From Loripinus fragilis (Eukaryota; Mollusca; Bivalvia; Lucinida; Lucinidae): a stretch of 64,000 nucleotides of DNA. The DNA lies in NCBI GenBank assembly GCA_964019695.1, contig CAXHUL010000257.1:1-64000 (forward strand). The letters are read 5' to 3'. Both the position numbers and the translations under genes were made by a program. Under the pieces are notes generated by a model. It was not told the origin of the DNA. It worked only from the letters and a program-made list of their open reading frames with translations, and searched no databases. This document shows positions 21,441-30,729 of this stretch, one piece after another (position 1 is the first letter of the stretch; every line of letters begins with the position of its first letter).

Positions 21441-21739
21441 AAAAAAAAAGTGTGCAGAGTTACCTCAATCATGTTTATACATGCAGATTAATGCATTTGC
21501 TCATTTTGACACTTATTGTGAGAAGATAAACTCTTTGATTGAAAAGATCAAAGGAGACAGTGTGTCAACAAATGATTGATGAAGAGCGATCCAATAATTA
21601 CGTCACGTCTGTGTAGTTGCACACACCTCATTTCTTAAAATTGATAATTGTGATAATTAATCAACAACGGATTTTAATCACTCAATCAGGTAAGATATGT
21701 ACCGATCACTTTTCCCTACCTTTTTGATGGAAAATTGAT

Positions 21740-21912
21740 CACATCGGGTAGGCGGCAATCGAAAACGTCAATACTATCAACGACCGTAGATCAAAATGCG
21801 TGAGAAACAGAGTTTTGCCATCTGTCGCCCGAATCGGAAACGCTGTTTCTAGCGATTTTTGATCAGCGTTCGTCGATTGTTGAGCGTTTTCGATTGCCGC
21901 CTACCCGGTGTG
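21740..21912. mobile_element. 173-bp MITE, CACAYCGGGTAGGCGG family, copy 1
   Basis: The ends are CACATCGGGTAGGCGGCAAT (left) and the inverse of CACACCGGGTAGGCGGCAAT (right), extended by CGAAAACG on both sides. The interior GTAGATC...AAACAGAGTTTT...GTCGCCCGA is shared with copies at 29,442 and 29,707. No coding capacity is present. Confidence 0.8.
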
Positions 21913-22177
21913 TTGTTTTTAAAAAGCGTCAAACAAATTAACTGAAATTCATGACTGGTACCAGAAGTTCGTGTCAACTTGAATTATCCGCAATGTCGAA
22001 TCAGACGAAATTTACAAGTTATGCATTGTGGAAAAGAAATAAAATCGGTTCGACGTAAACGGTAGTATCGAGTTATGCATTGTCGGCCTAACGAGTCACA
22101 TACAGTCTACTTCGGATTTTCAGTAGTTCGAGGTTACCAAATCACGATGAAGCTTGAACAGGGGGAATTCTTACTAT

Positions 22178-22702
22178 AGATCGAGACGCGAGACGGTCCT
22201 TTATACATTTTTGTATTTTTTTTTTCTTATTTCGTTTGGACCCAGATCAAGCCCGACAGGCCTGATTTTTGAAAAGTTGATAATATTTTGAAGAGACAAA
22301 GCTCCCGAAGGCTCAAATCAAATGCGCAGACCCGAAAGAGCCATCGCACATGCATTTTAACTTGTAGCATTGTCGAGCAACGAATGCTAAAGTAAGTCTG
22401 CGCATCATGTATTCGCAGACAAGCCCGAATCCTCGCTGCTCGTAAATTTTGCAATGAAGGCTCAGGCAATCCTGTGCAAAAGCGTTGGCACACCAAAGCA
22501 CCCACTGCTTGTATGATTAGCAAAATATATGAGCCAGCATATTGTCAAATGATCAAAAAAAGCTCAGGCGAGCCTGCGAAAATATGAGCCAGTTTAGCTT
22601 AACTCGCAGACCCTGCTGGCATATTTCCATTCAATGAAGGCTTAGGCGCGCATACGCATGTGTACAGACCTGCAAAATATATAAAAGACCGTCTCGATCT
22701 AC
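22178..22702. mobile_element. Possible inverted-repeat element of 525 bp
   Basis: ATAGATCGAGACG...GAGACGGTCCTTTATA on the left is inverse to TATAAAAGACCGTCTCGATC on the right. The left end has a 7-bp duplication (CGAGACG). The interior holds fragments of other dispersed repeats. There is only one copy, so the call is tentative. Confidence 0.4.
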
Positions 22703-22734
22703 TGTATCATCATCAGCTATGTCTACGTAAATAG

Positions 22735-22915
22735 TTGGGTCTCGACGCGAGAAAATGTGAACAGCAAAGGCGCAGACCAGCCTGCGCATTCGCACAGTCT
22801 GATCAGCGCCTTTGTTATTCACTCTTTCTAGAGTATCATATCTACTTGCAACAAGCGAAATTTCAATTTTCTAGCTAGTCTCTCTAGCTGAGGAGACTGA
22901 TTTTAGTCTCTTTTT
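22735..22915 (+). repeat. Dispersed repeat (GATCAG/GCGCAG family), copy matching 11,325-11,520
   Basis: It contains AGGCGCAGACCAGCCTGCGC, TCTGATCAGCGCCTTTGTTA, TTCACTCTTTC and ATTTTCTAGCTAGTCTC, in the inverse order to the copy at 11.3 kb. No coding is seen. Confidence 0.6.
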
Positions 22916-23125
22916 GTCAGGAACCCCGAAGACAGGTTTCGTCGCATCGAGGCCCATATCATCTTGTCCAGGTGGGCAAATATCGAGAAAGCGACATAAA
23001 CACAAAGAAACATCACACACAAGAGAATCAAGAAGACATACCTTTCCCCGCAGGTGTCCCGTGATTACAAGGGCTGCAAGGAGTAATACTAAAGACAAAC
23101 GTGAAACATAAATCCACAAAGTCAT
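22908..23125 (-). mobile_element. Fragment resembling a retroelement 3' tail
   Basis: On the minus strand this resembles, loosely, the tail region downstream of the frame at 9,316 (shared words around CCTTTCCC..GCAGGTG and ATCCACAAA). The 84-codon minus frame inside has a hydrophobic N-terminus. I would not call it a gene. Confidence 0.35.
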
Positions 23126-23134
23126 GCTATACTC

Positions 23135-23139
<5 letters not shown>

Positions 23140-23178
<39 letters not shown>
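23140..23178. repeat. (TC)n microsatellite
   Basis: About 19 uninterrupted TC units. Confidence 0.95.
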
Positions 23179-23180
<2 letters not shown>

Positions 23181-23181
<1 letters not shown>

Positions 23182-23352
23182 GGGATCAGGAGATATAGAG
23201 CGGACACAAAATTCAAGGGTAAATCCTTTGACCTTGACCTGTGACCTTGAGTCTATGTAGCTGGGTCATGTGCTCTACACACCGTCTTACAAAGAGAAAC
23301 ATATGAGTGAAGTTTCATGAAAATCGATCAAAGGGTTCAGGAGATATGGAGC
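23181..23352. repeat. GACCTTGACCT-type dispersed repeat, interrupted by the LTR element
   Basis: It contains CCTTTGACCTTGACCTGTGA and a phrase CAGGAGATATAGAGCGGACA near 23,190. The same phrase restarts near its right end (CAGGAGATATGGAGC, to 23,352) and resumes after the LTR element at 29,172 with GCGGACACGAAAG. The retrotransposon therefore sits inside this repeat, and the repeat shows what the empty site looked like. Confidence 0.7.
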
Positions 23353-23903
23353 CGTATCGTGCAGTGAAAAGCTGGTACTTTGATGTTTAAATGTCTGGTG
23401 GGTTCTTTAGTCAAGTACGATAAATAACGAAGACAATTACAGTTTGACGTCCTTTATGGAAATCCACAAATAAATATATCCTTCTTCATATAATAACAAC
23501 GTTCATCAAAATAAATCTAGCATTTCTTCTTTAAAATAACTTAGATGTTCGACTGGTGATCCAGCTGTTGATAACAATATATTTGGAAATCCAAAACTTG
23601 TATATTACAAAGTTCAACAAATCAAATATAATTTTCTTCTATCAAATAATTTCAAAGTTCAACTGGTATTCCAGATATTAATCAAGACTACTTTTTGGAA
23701 ATCCAAAACTTGTATTTCACGACGGTATACCGATCGTGCTCAGATCTAAATTCTAACTAATCTCTTGAAGAAAGGTAATTCTTCACCCATTCGCTACTTG
23801 GCGGATAACCAATCAAATCGCTATATAAATAATGATATGCACCCTTAATATCTTAATTTTGAGAAATGGGCGGAGACAAGCAAATCATGGCGCTCCCATG
23901 TTT

Positions 23904-23948
<45 letters not shown>

Positions 23949-24045
23949 GAAATACCAATCATCATTCATTGTAATAGAAAAGTGTATTTTTCAAACCCAT
24001 GATTCATTATTAATATTATTATTATTATTATTATTGTTTTTGCAG

Positions 24046-24079
<34 letters not shown>

Positions 24080-25975
24080 CGTTGTTGTTGTTTTGCATAA
24101 AGCAGTAAAATCATTCACTATCATCGTCTGATCAACGATAATGTCGTCGCGATTATAGTTGTTATTGTATTGTTTTTTATGTTGTTGTTGGTGTTGTGCT
24201 GTAAAAGTCAGCGCAAAAGGATTCGAAATTAAATGATAAATTAAATTAATATATCTATGTAATAACAGCTTAAAAATGAAGCATACGAAATTGAAATTAG
24301 ACGTACAGTCGGACGGACGGACATACATGCATGTACCGACAGAAAACGGGTGATATAATGAATATCAATTCGTATCATTTCATCTAATCCGGTTAACTTG
24401 ACATGTTTGCTTATCAAACACTCTTCTAGATAGAAATAATTGACAGACCGCATATATCTATTATTGAACAGAGGGTGCAATCTAAATGCCTGTAATCTTA
24501 CATCACTAATTTCTATCTTCTGTGTGATTAGGGTCTCTTATGGCTTTGTGACGAAATTTTACATTATATTATCATTTGAGAGATTTATGCCAGAAGTTAG
24601 TGGGCATTTACGAAAGAACATCCACTTTAGTATATTTCGACTCGAAAGCATTTTTGTAAATTATAAAATATGCCATTTTAAGTACCAGTTTTGAAATATA
24701 GAGAATGTAAGCATTATTTTGATACCAAACTCGATAATAATAGCTTAAAAATGTTTGGAAAAGTGTATTTTTCAAACCCATGATTCATTATTATTATTAT
24801 TATTATTATTGTTTTTGCAGTTGTTGTTGTTGTTGTTGTCGTTGTTGTTGTTTTGCATAAAGCAGTAAAATCATTCACTATCATCGTCTGATCAACGATA
24901 ATGTCGTCGCGATTATAGTTGTTATTGTATTGTTTTTTATGTTGTTGTTGTTGTTGTTGTTGTTTACATTATCATTGCTACTGTCGTTGCTGCTGTGCCT
25001 CGAGAAATAATGGCTTTCATTTTTCTCGTCTCATCAAGGAAAATATCGTCGCGATCATAGTTGTAGTTGCTGTTGTAGTTACTATTGTTGTTGTTGTTGT
25101 TAGCATTAATTATCATTGCCGAGGTCGTTGCTGTTGTGTATTAAGCAGTGCTATCGTCGTATCAACAAGAGTGTCGCCATTGTGATCACAGCAGTAGTAG
25201 TAGAATTGGTAGTAGTTGTTGTTGTTGTTGCTGTTGTTGTTGTTGTTGTTAAAAAGCCTACGAATCTAGCAAATCTTTTATGCACAGTTTGTTAAACAAT
25301 CTTCTGATGACCTTTGTTATAAATAAGCGTTCGATAGAACATAGTTACATGTTTCATTCAACTGATCATTTAATACAAAGGTAAATTTAATGCATCAAAA
25401 TCACTTTTCCAAACATTTTTAAGCTATTATTATCGAGTTTGGTATCAAAATAATGCTTACATTCTCTATATTTCAAAACTGGTACTTAAAATGGCATATT
25501 TTATAATTTACAAAAATGCTTTCGAGTCGAAATATACTAAAGTGGATGTTCTTTCGTAAATGCCCACTAACTTCTGGCATAAATCTCTCAAATGATAATA
25601 TAATGTAAAATTTCGTCACAAAGCCATAAGAGACCCTAATCACACAGAAGATAGAAATTAGTGATGTAAGATTACAGGCATTTAGATTGCACCCTCTGTT
25701 CAATAATAGATATATGCGGTCTGTCAATTATTTCTATCTAGAAGAGTGTTTGATAAGCAAATATGTCAAGTTAACCGGATTAGATGAAATGATACGGATT
25801 GATATTCATTATATCACCCGTTTTCTGTCGATACATGCATGTATGTCCGTCCGTCCGACTGTACGTCTAATTTCAATTTCGTATGCTTCATTTTTAAGCT
25901 GTTATTACATAGATATATTAATTTAATTTATCATTTAATTTCGAATCCTTTTGCGCTGACTTTTACAGCACAACA
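23353..25975 (-). repeat. 3' LTR, enlarged by an internal inverted duplication
   Basis: It matches the 1,869-bp 5' LTR from end to end except for about 754 extra bases. These consist of an inverted copy of its terminal ~567 bp (24,196-24,762) and a second copy of the adjacent trinucleotide region. It contains (ATC)n at 23,904-23,948 and several (GTT)n tracts. Confidence 0.8.
24196..24762. repeat. Inverted duplication inside the 3' LTR
   Basis: This segment is the reverse complement of 25,404-25,975 with only a few differences. Its right junction reads GTTTGGAAAAGTGTATTTTT, joining inverted sequence to a restart of the LTR at the word GAAAAGTG, which occurs in both parent sequences. Eight bases of microhomology suggest template switching. 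At the differing sites I checked, the segment agrees with the 5' LTR and not with its own neighbouring copy. Confidence 0.8.
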
Positions 25976-25994
25976 CCATCCCCTCCCTCTTTTA
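25976..25994 (-). promoter_or_regulatory. Polypurine tract
   Basis: On the minus strand AAAAGAGGGAGGGGATGG ends exactly where the 3' LTR begins (TGTTGTG). It is the expected plus-strand primer site for reverse transcription. Confidence 0.8.
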
Positions 25995-26186
25995 ATTTCA
26001 CTCCTGTGAAATGCAAAGAAGGTTGACGGTGTTTCATGGTTTAAATATTTTTTGAAATGCAGTACATTTGTACCTATTTAAATTTTACAAATACAATAGA
26101 ATAATTAATCAACTCAGTCTGTTTTTTAAAACTTAAAAAAGTTACTATAATTGAATGTATGTGCAAACCTTGACTATTGGCAGTAT

Positions 26187-27212
26187 TTACTTTCTGGGAG
26201 GTAAAGTTTCATCGAGTCTCCTCAATATGTCTAAAACTGAAGAGTCAGCCTCAATCGGTTCTAATATTTTTCTGCATGCTGCAGCAAAATGATTAGATTT
26301 ACCGCAGATTGCACATGTTTTACCTTGGGACATGCATTTCGGATGCTCGTAAAAACTCGAACTCCCACATCTGCCACACTCAAAATTTCTACGGGGACGA
26401 ACTGCACTGGCTGTCATTTTGTACAATGTATTTAGTACATGAACTAGCTCCTCTTTAACTGCCTTATAACGTTCCCTTGCGTCGAATGCATAATTCAAAG
26501 CTTTGGAATTGAAATAATAAATCTCATTTCTTTGAAATGTCAGACTTTTTATTTCTAATTCCATAGTTCGTATTTTAGACTCTAAATCAAACATTTTGGA
26601 TTCCAACTGAGAAATTTGAGATTTTTGATCTTGATCTATTTGCACTAATTTCGAGCTTTGAATTTCTGCATCCGTTTTCTGTTGCTCACACAAAGTCAGT
26701 CTATCTTTAACCCATTCAAGCTGCAGTTCTCCTCGATGGATCTGTTGTTCGGCATCGTGACGTCGACGCTGTTCCCTGTTCAGCTGATTCTGCGCATCCT
26801 GTAGTTTCATTTGAAGATTCGTCTCGGCTTCGATGTATTCCTCTTTCTCACATAAAGCAGCAACGTGTGCTTTTTGCATTTTCACCTGACATTGTTCCAC
26901 CATTCCTGCGTTCTTGGGAAAGAACGAAGAAAGTTCGTCATTGGAAACATCCCAAAAAGGCAACATCTCCGACGTCTTCCGAAATATGAACGTTTGTATC
27001 CGCTCAGCATCCCGTTGTTTTGACTTGGCTGATTTAAGCATGTTTCCTTTAAACCAGCATACTGCTTTAAAATGTCCCACTCTGGAGCAATTGAAGCAAA
27101 GCGCATTCAAAGCACGACACTGTCCAAGAAGATGAACTTGTCCACATCGTGTGCATGGAGAACTACAAGACACATGCACAAATCCTCTACCGTTCCTGTT
27201 GTGATACTCCAT
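26187..27212 (-). CDS. Gag-like protein: coiled coil between two pairs of CCHC-type zinc knuckles
   Basis: This 341-residue frame is intact and starts with a strong context (AACATGG). Residues 20-52 carry two knuckle-like clusters: Cys20, Cys23, His27, Cys32, then a canonical CX2CX4HX4C at Cys39, Cys42, His47, Cys52. Residues about 105-265 are a long Gln/Glu/Lys/Arg-rich heptad region with no Pro, predicted by eye to be a coiled coil. Residues 279-313 hold a second pair: Cys279, Cys282, His290, Cys293, then canonical Cys300, Cys303, His308, Cys313. Such pairs close the Gag of many invertebrate LTR elements and bind RNA. No capsid-like helical domain is recognisable; the coiled coil may replace it as the assembly module. 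The gene lies between PBS and polypurine tract in the element's sense, as gag should. Its role is presumably RNA binding and particle formation; that is inference. Confidence 0.8.
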   Translation of the reverse strand: MEYHNRNGRGFVHVSCSSPCTRCGQVHLLGQCRALNALCFNCSRVGHFKAVCWFKGNMLKSAKSKQRDAERIQTFIFRKTSEMLPFWDVSNDELSSFFPKNAGMVEQCQVKMQKAHVAALCEKEEYIEAETNLQMKLQDAQNQLNREQRRRHDAEQQIHRGELQLEWVKDRLTLCEQQKTDAEIQSSKLVQIDQDQKSQISQLESKMFDLESKIRTMELEIKSLTFQRNEIYYFNSKALNYAFDARERYKAVKEELVHVLNTLYKMTASAVRPRRNFECGRCGSSSFYEHPKCMSQGKTCAICGKSNHFAAACRKILEPIEADSSVLDILRRLDETLPPRK

Positions 27213-27243
27213 GTTGCTTTTTATGTTTTTGGGGAATTTTACG

Positions 27244-27252
27244 TATATATAG
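27244..27252 (-). promoter_or_regulatory. TATA-like box upstream of the gag-like gene
   Basis: The minus strand reads CTATATATA here, about 32-40 bases before the ATG. It could drive a short-leader transcript, or it may be chance in AT-rich DNA. A second candidate, TATATAAAT, lies within each LTR (27,772-27,780 and 23,822-23,830). Confidence 0.35.
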
Positions 27253-27284
27253 AACCACTCGCTTAGCTAATCAAGAGGTAGGAT

Positions 27285-27302
27285 CGTCCTCTCTTCCCGC
27301 CA
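27285..27302 (-). promoter_or_regulatory. Primer-binding site
   Basis: The minus strand reads TGGCGGGAAGAGAGGACG starting at the base next to the LTR. TGG is the complement of a tRNA CCA end. I cannot name the primer tRNA without a tRNA set. Confidence 0.7.
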
Positions 27303-27853
27303 CGTATCGTGCAGTGAAAAGCTGGTACTTTGATGTTTAAATGTCAGGTGGGTTCTTTAGTCAAGTACGATAAATAACGAAGACAATTACAGTTTGACGT
27401 CCTTTATGGAAATCCACAAATAAATATATCCTTCTTCATATAATAACAACGTTCATCAAAATAAATCTAGCATTTCTTCTTTAAAATAACTTAGATGTTC
27501 GACTGGTGATCCAGCTGTTGATAACAATATATTTGGAAATCCAAAACTTGTATATTACAAAGTTCAACAAATCAAATATAATTTTCTTCTATCAAATAAT
27601 TTCAAAGTTCAACTGGTATTCCAGATATTAATCAAGACTACTTTTTGGAAATCCAAAACTTGTATTTCACGACGGTATACCGATCGTGCTCAGATCTAAA
27701 TTCTAACTAATCTCTTGAAGAAAGGTAATTCTTCACCCATTCGCTACTTGGCGGATAACCAATCAAATCGCTATATAAATAATGATATGCACCCTTAATA
27801 TCTTAATTTTGAGAAATGGGCGGAGACAAGCAAATCATGGCGCTCCCATGTTT

Positions 27854-27892
<39 letters not shown>

Positions 27893-27989
27893 GAAATACC
27901 AATCATCATTCATTGTAATAGAAAAGTGTATTTTTCAAACCCATGATTCATTATAAATATTATTATTATTATTATTATTGTTTTTGCAG

Positions 27990-28023
<34 letters not shown>

Positions 28024-28123
28024 CGTTGTTGTTGTTTTGCATAAAGCAGTAAAATCATTCACTATCATCGTCTGATCAACGATAATGTCGTCGCGATTAT
28101 AGTTGTTATTGTATTGTTTTTTA

Positions 28124-28156
<33 letters not shown>

Positions 28157-29171
28157 CATTATCATTGCTACTGTCGTTGCTGCTGTGCCTCAAGAAATAA
28201 TGGCTTTCATTTTTCTCGTCTTATCAAGGAAAATATCGTCGCGATCATAGTTGTAGTTGCTGTTGTAGTTACTATTGTTGTTGTTGTTGTTGTTGTTAGC
28301 ATTAATTATCATTGCCGAGGTCGTTGCTGTTGTGTATTAAGCAGTGCTATCGTCGTATCAACAATAGTGTCGCCATTGTGATCACAGTAGTAGTAGTAGA
28401 ATTGGTAGTAGTTGTTGTTGTTGTTGCTGTTGTTGTTGTTGTTGTTAAAAAGCCTACGAATCTAGCAAATCTTTTATGCACAGTTTGTTAAACAATCTTC
28501 TGATGACCTTTGTTATAAATAAGCGTTCGATAGAACATAGTTACATGTTTCATTCAACTGATCATTTAATACAAAGGTAAATTTAATGCATCAAAATCAC
28601 TTTTCCAAACATTTTTAAGCTATTATTATCGAGTTTGGTATCAAAATAATGCTTACATTCTCTATATTTCAAAACTGGTACTTAAAATGGCATATTTTAT
28701 AATTTACAAAAATGCTTTCGAGTCGAAATATACTAAAGTGGATGTTCTTTCGTAAATGCCCACTAACTTCTGGCATAAATCTCTCAAATGATAATATAAT
28801 GTAAAATTTCGTCACAAAGCCATAAGAGACCCTAATCACACAGAAGATAGAAATTAGTGATGTAAGATTACAGGCATTTAGATTGCACCCTCTGTTCAAT
28901 AATAGATATATGCGGTCTGTCAATTATTTCTATCTAGAAGAGTGTTTGATAAGCAAACATGTCAAGTTAACCGGATTAGATGAAATGATACGAATTGATA
29001 TTCATTATATCACCCGTTTTCTGTCGGTACATGCATGTATGTCCGTCCGTCCGACTGTACGTCTAATTTCAATTTCGTATGCTTCATTTTTAAGCTGTTA
29101 TTACATAGATATATTAATTTAATTTATCATTTAATTTCGAATCCTTTTGCGCTGACTTTTACAGCACAACA
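27303..29171 (-). repeat. 5' LTR (1,869 bp)
   Basis: Minus-strand start TGTTGTGCTG, end GCACGATACG. It carries a TATA-like site at 27,772-27,780, (ATC)n at 27,854-27,892, several (GTT)n tracts, and two related ~110-bp subrepeats around GGAAATCCAAAACTTGTAT (about 27,535 and 27,645). The 60-90-codon frames inside are simple-repeat products or appear in every LTR copy. They do not resemble known proteins. Confidence 0.8.
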
Positions 29172-29260
29172 GCGGACACGAAAGTGTTACTGACGGACGA
29201 AGGGCATTCCTATAACCCCCCCCACACCCTTTCGCTTCGCGGCGGAGATTAATAAGAGGA
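29172..29260. repeat. Right continuation of the repeat split by the LTR element
   Basis: GCGGACACGAAAGTG continues the phrase broken at 23,352. A C-rich stretch follows. Confidence 0.55.
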
Positions 29261-29377
29261 TAAAACATTCTTTTCCGTATATTAACGTTTGCCAGGCCCG
29301 AGTGTGATAATTTGTTGCAGCCCGAACCGCGAAGCGGTGAGGGGGCTACAACAGGATATACGGAAATGAATGTTATA
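29261..29377. repeat. Small foldback repeat
   Basis: TAAAACATTCTTTTCCGTAT at the left is inverse to ATACGGAAATGAATGTTATA at the right with three mismatches. A second inverted pair lies around it (TTCGCTTCGCGG and CCGCGAAGCGG). Confidence 0.5.
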
Positions 29378-29441
29378 TCGTCATTTTATTCAATTGTGTG
29401 CAGAAATTTCCACCGTAACATCATGAAGCGTACAACGAAAC

Positions 29442-29636
29442 CACGCCGGATAGGCGGCAATCGAAAACGTCAATACTATCGACGAACGTAGATAAAAAAA
29501 GTTAGAAACAAAGTTTTCTACATCCATTAGTTGCCCGACTGGCGACAAATGGCATTCGAAAACACTGGTTGTAGCAATTTCTGATCCGCGTTCATCCATG
29601 GGTAAGAGCGTTTTCGATTGCCGCCTATGCGGTGTG
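29442..29636. mobile_element. MITE, CACACCGGATAGGCGG family, copy 2 (195 bp)
   Basis: The ends are CACGCCGGATAGGCGGCAAT and the inverse of CACACCGCATAGGCGGCAAT. The interior is collinear with copies at 21,740 and 29,707. Confidence 0.8.
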
Positions 29637-29706
29637 AAAACAAAATTATTTTTAACAGAAACATGAAAAATGTAAATTGTTCTTGTTATTCAGTATATTC
29701 ATTAAA

Positions 29707-29896
29707 CACTTCTGATAGGCGGCAATCGAAAACGTTAATACTATCGACGAACGTAGATCTAAGATCGTTAGAAACAGAGTTTTTCAATTGTCGCCCGACT
29801 GGCAACAATTGACAATCGAAAACAATATTTCTAGCGATTTGTGATACGCGTTCATCGATTGTTCATTGCATATTCGATTGCCGCCTGTCCGGTATG
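29707..29896. mobile_element. MITE, CACACCGGATAGGCGG family, copy 3 (190 bp)
   Basis: It has the same ends (GATAGGCGGCAATCGAAAAC and its decayed inverse) and the same interior word order. Two copies in 450 bp, same orientation, were probably separate insertions or a local duplication. Confidence 0.8.
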
Positions 29897-29899
29897 CTA

Positions 29900-30577
29900 A
29901 AAAGCGCATTTTATGGTAACTGAAATAGTTTGGTTATTTCTCCATAAAACATTAGCGACGATATCTTAACTTGCAGAGACGAAGTCCGACATTTAAGCCC
30001 TCTGCTGCCATGTATTAATGGGAATGAAGCCTTGTCGCATTGCGACGCGTTTAATTTAGATGAAAATGTAAAACTATCAGCGATTATACATTATTCGGTT
30101 ATGATGTCGGTGTGCCGCGGTCCCTTCGCACTAGGTATATACAAACTGTCAGCGATTGAAACATGTCATGTTTATATAGTAAACACGTATAAGGTATATA
30201 ACAATAAGAATTCAAATGAGCTTCGTACGTAGCGGGAGCAGGGGAGGGGGGGGGGGGGTAGAGGGTACCAATTTTGCCAGTCTTCACAACTCAAGCTAAA
30301 GAATAGGCGCACAAAAAGTAATAATAAATCAAATAAGACTTTATTATTTGTAATAATAATAATAATAATAATAATAATAGATCTAATAATAATAATAATT
30401 ATTACACAGCAAAGGAAATAAATACCATATATGTGGCTCAGTTAATAGAGCACCTGATTAGTGTTCCGAGAGCTGTGAGCTCGAGCAGCCAAATATCATG
30501 AGGCTACGATGCCACGACTTGTTAAAAATAACACTATATATGTTTGGAGCGTTAACCAAGCATGTTGTGAAAGCTAA
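29900..30577. other. Non-coding interval with (AAT)n
   Basis: An interrupted (AAT)n tract spans about 30,350-30,402 and a G-run lies at 30,242-30,259. No gene is seen. Confidence 0.6.
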
Positions 30578-30729
30578 TACGGTAAATATTGTATTAGTTC
30601 GTACACTCGAATAGTTCGTACACCATAAATTATTCATGACCGGTCAGCTCAAAATGTCATGTATTAGTTCGTACAGTGGTCATTTTTCCTATTTGTAATT
30701 TTTAATAGTTCGTACACAACGTTTTTTCC

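Larger units (their letters stand above)
23353..29171 (-). mobile_element. Non-autonomous LTR retrotransposon with a gag-like gene only
   Basis: Two long direct repeats (23,353-25,975 and 27,303-29,171) flank a 1,327-bp interior. Read on the minus strand, the 5' LTR starts TGTTGTGCTG and a primer-binding-site-like TGGCGGGAAGAGAGG begins at the very next base after it. The 3' LTR is immediately preceded by a purine tract, AAAAGAGGGAGGGGATGG. These three signals agree in position and orientation and are the defining marks of an LTR retrotransposon. The only gene inside is an intact 341-codon zinc-knuckle/coiled-coil protein. No protease, RT, RNase H or integrase is present, so it must be moved in trans. 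The LTRs are nearly identical apart from microsatellite lengths and one rearrangement, so the insertion is young. The LTR 3' end (GCACGATACG) is not the usual CA, and the target duplication is at best short (CCGC/CGGC). Confidence 0.8.

Noticed and set aside
22871..23125. Small membrane or secreted protein on the minus strand
   Set aside because: The hydrophobic start is not enough; the segment resembles a retroelement tail and has no other support.
23866..24108. Poly-Ser/Leu protein
   Set aside because: It is a translation of (ATC)n and (GTT)n tracts within the LTR.
27260..27302. A tRNA 3' half ending in CCA on the plus strand next to the LTR
   Set aside because: Its position directly at the LTR edge and the matching polypurine tract at the other end make a primer-binding site the better reading; no D or anticodon arm pairs.
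23353..29171. Simple tandem or segmental duplication instead of an LTR element
   Set aside because: PBS and polypurine tract lie exactly at the repeat edges in matching orientation, and the flanking repeat resumes across the element.
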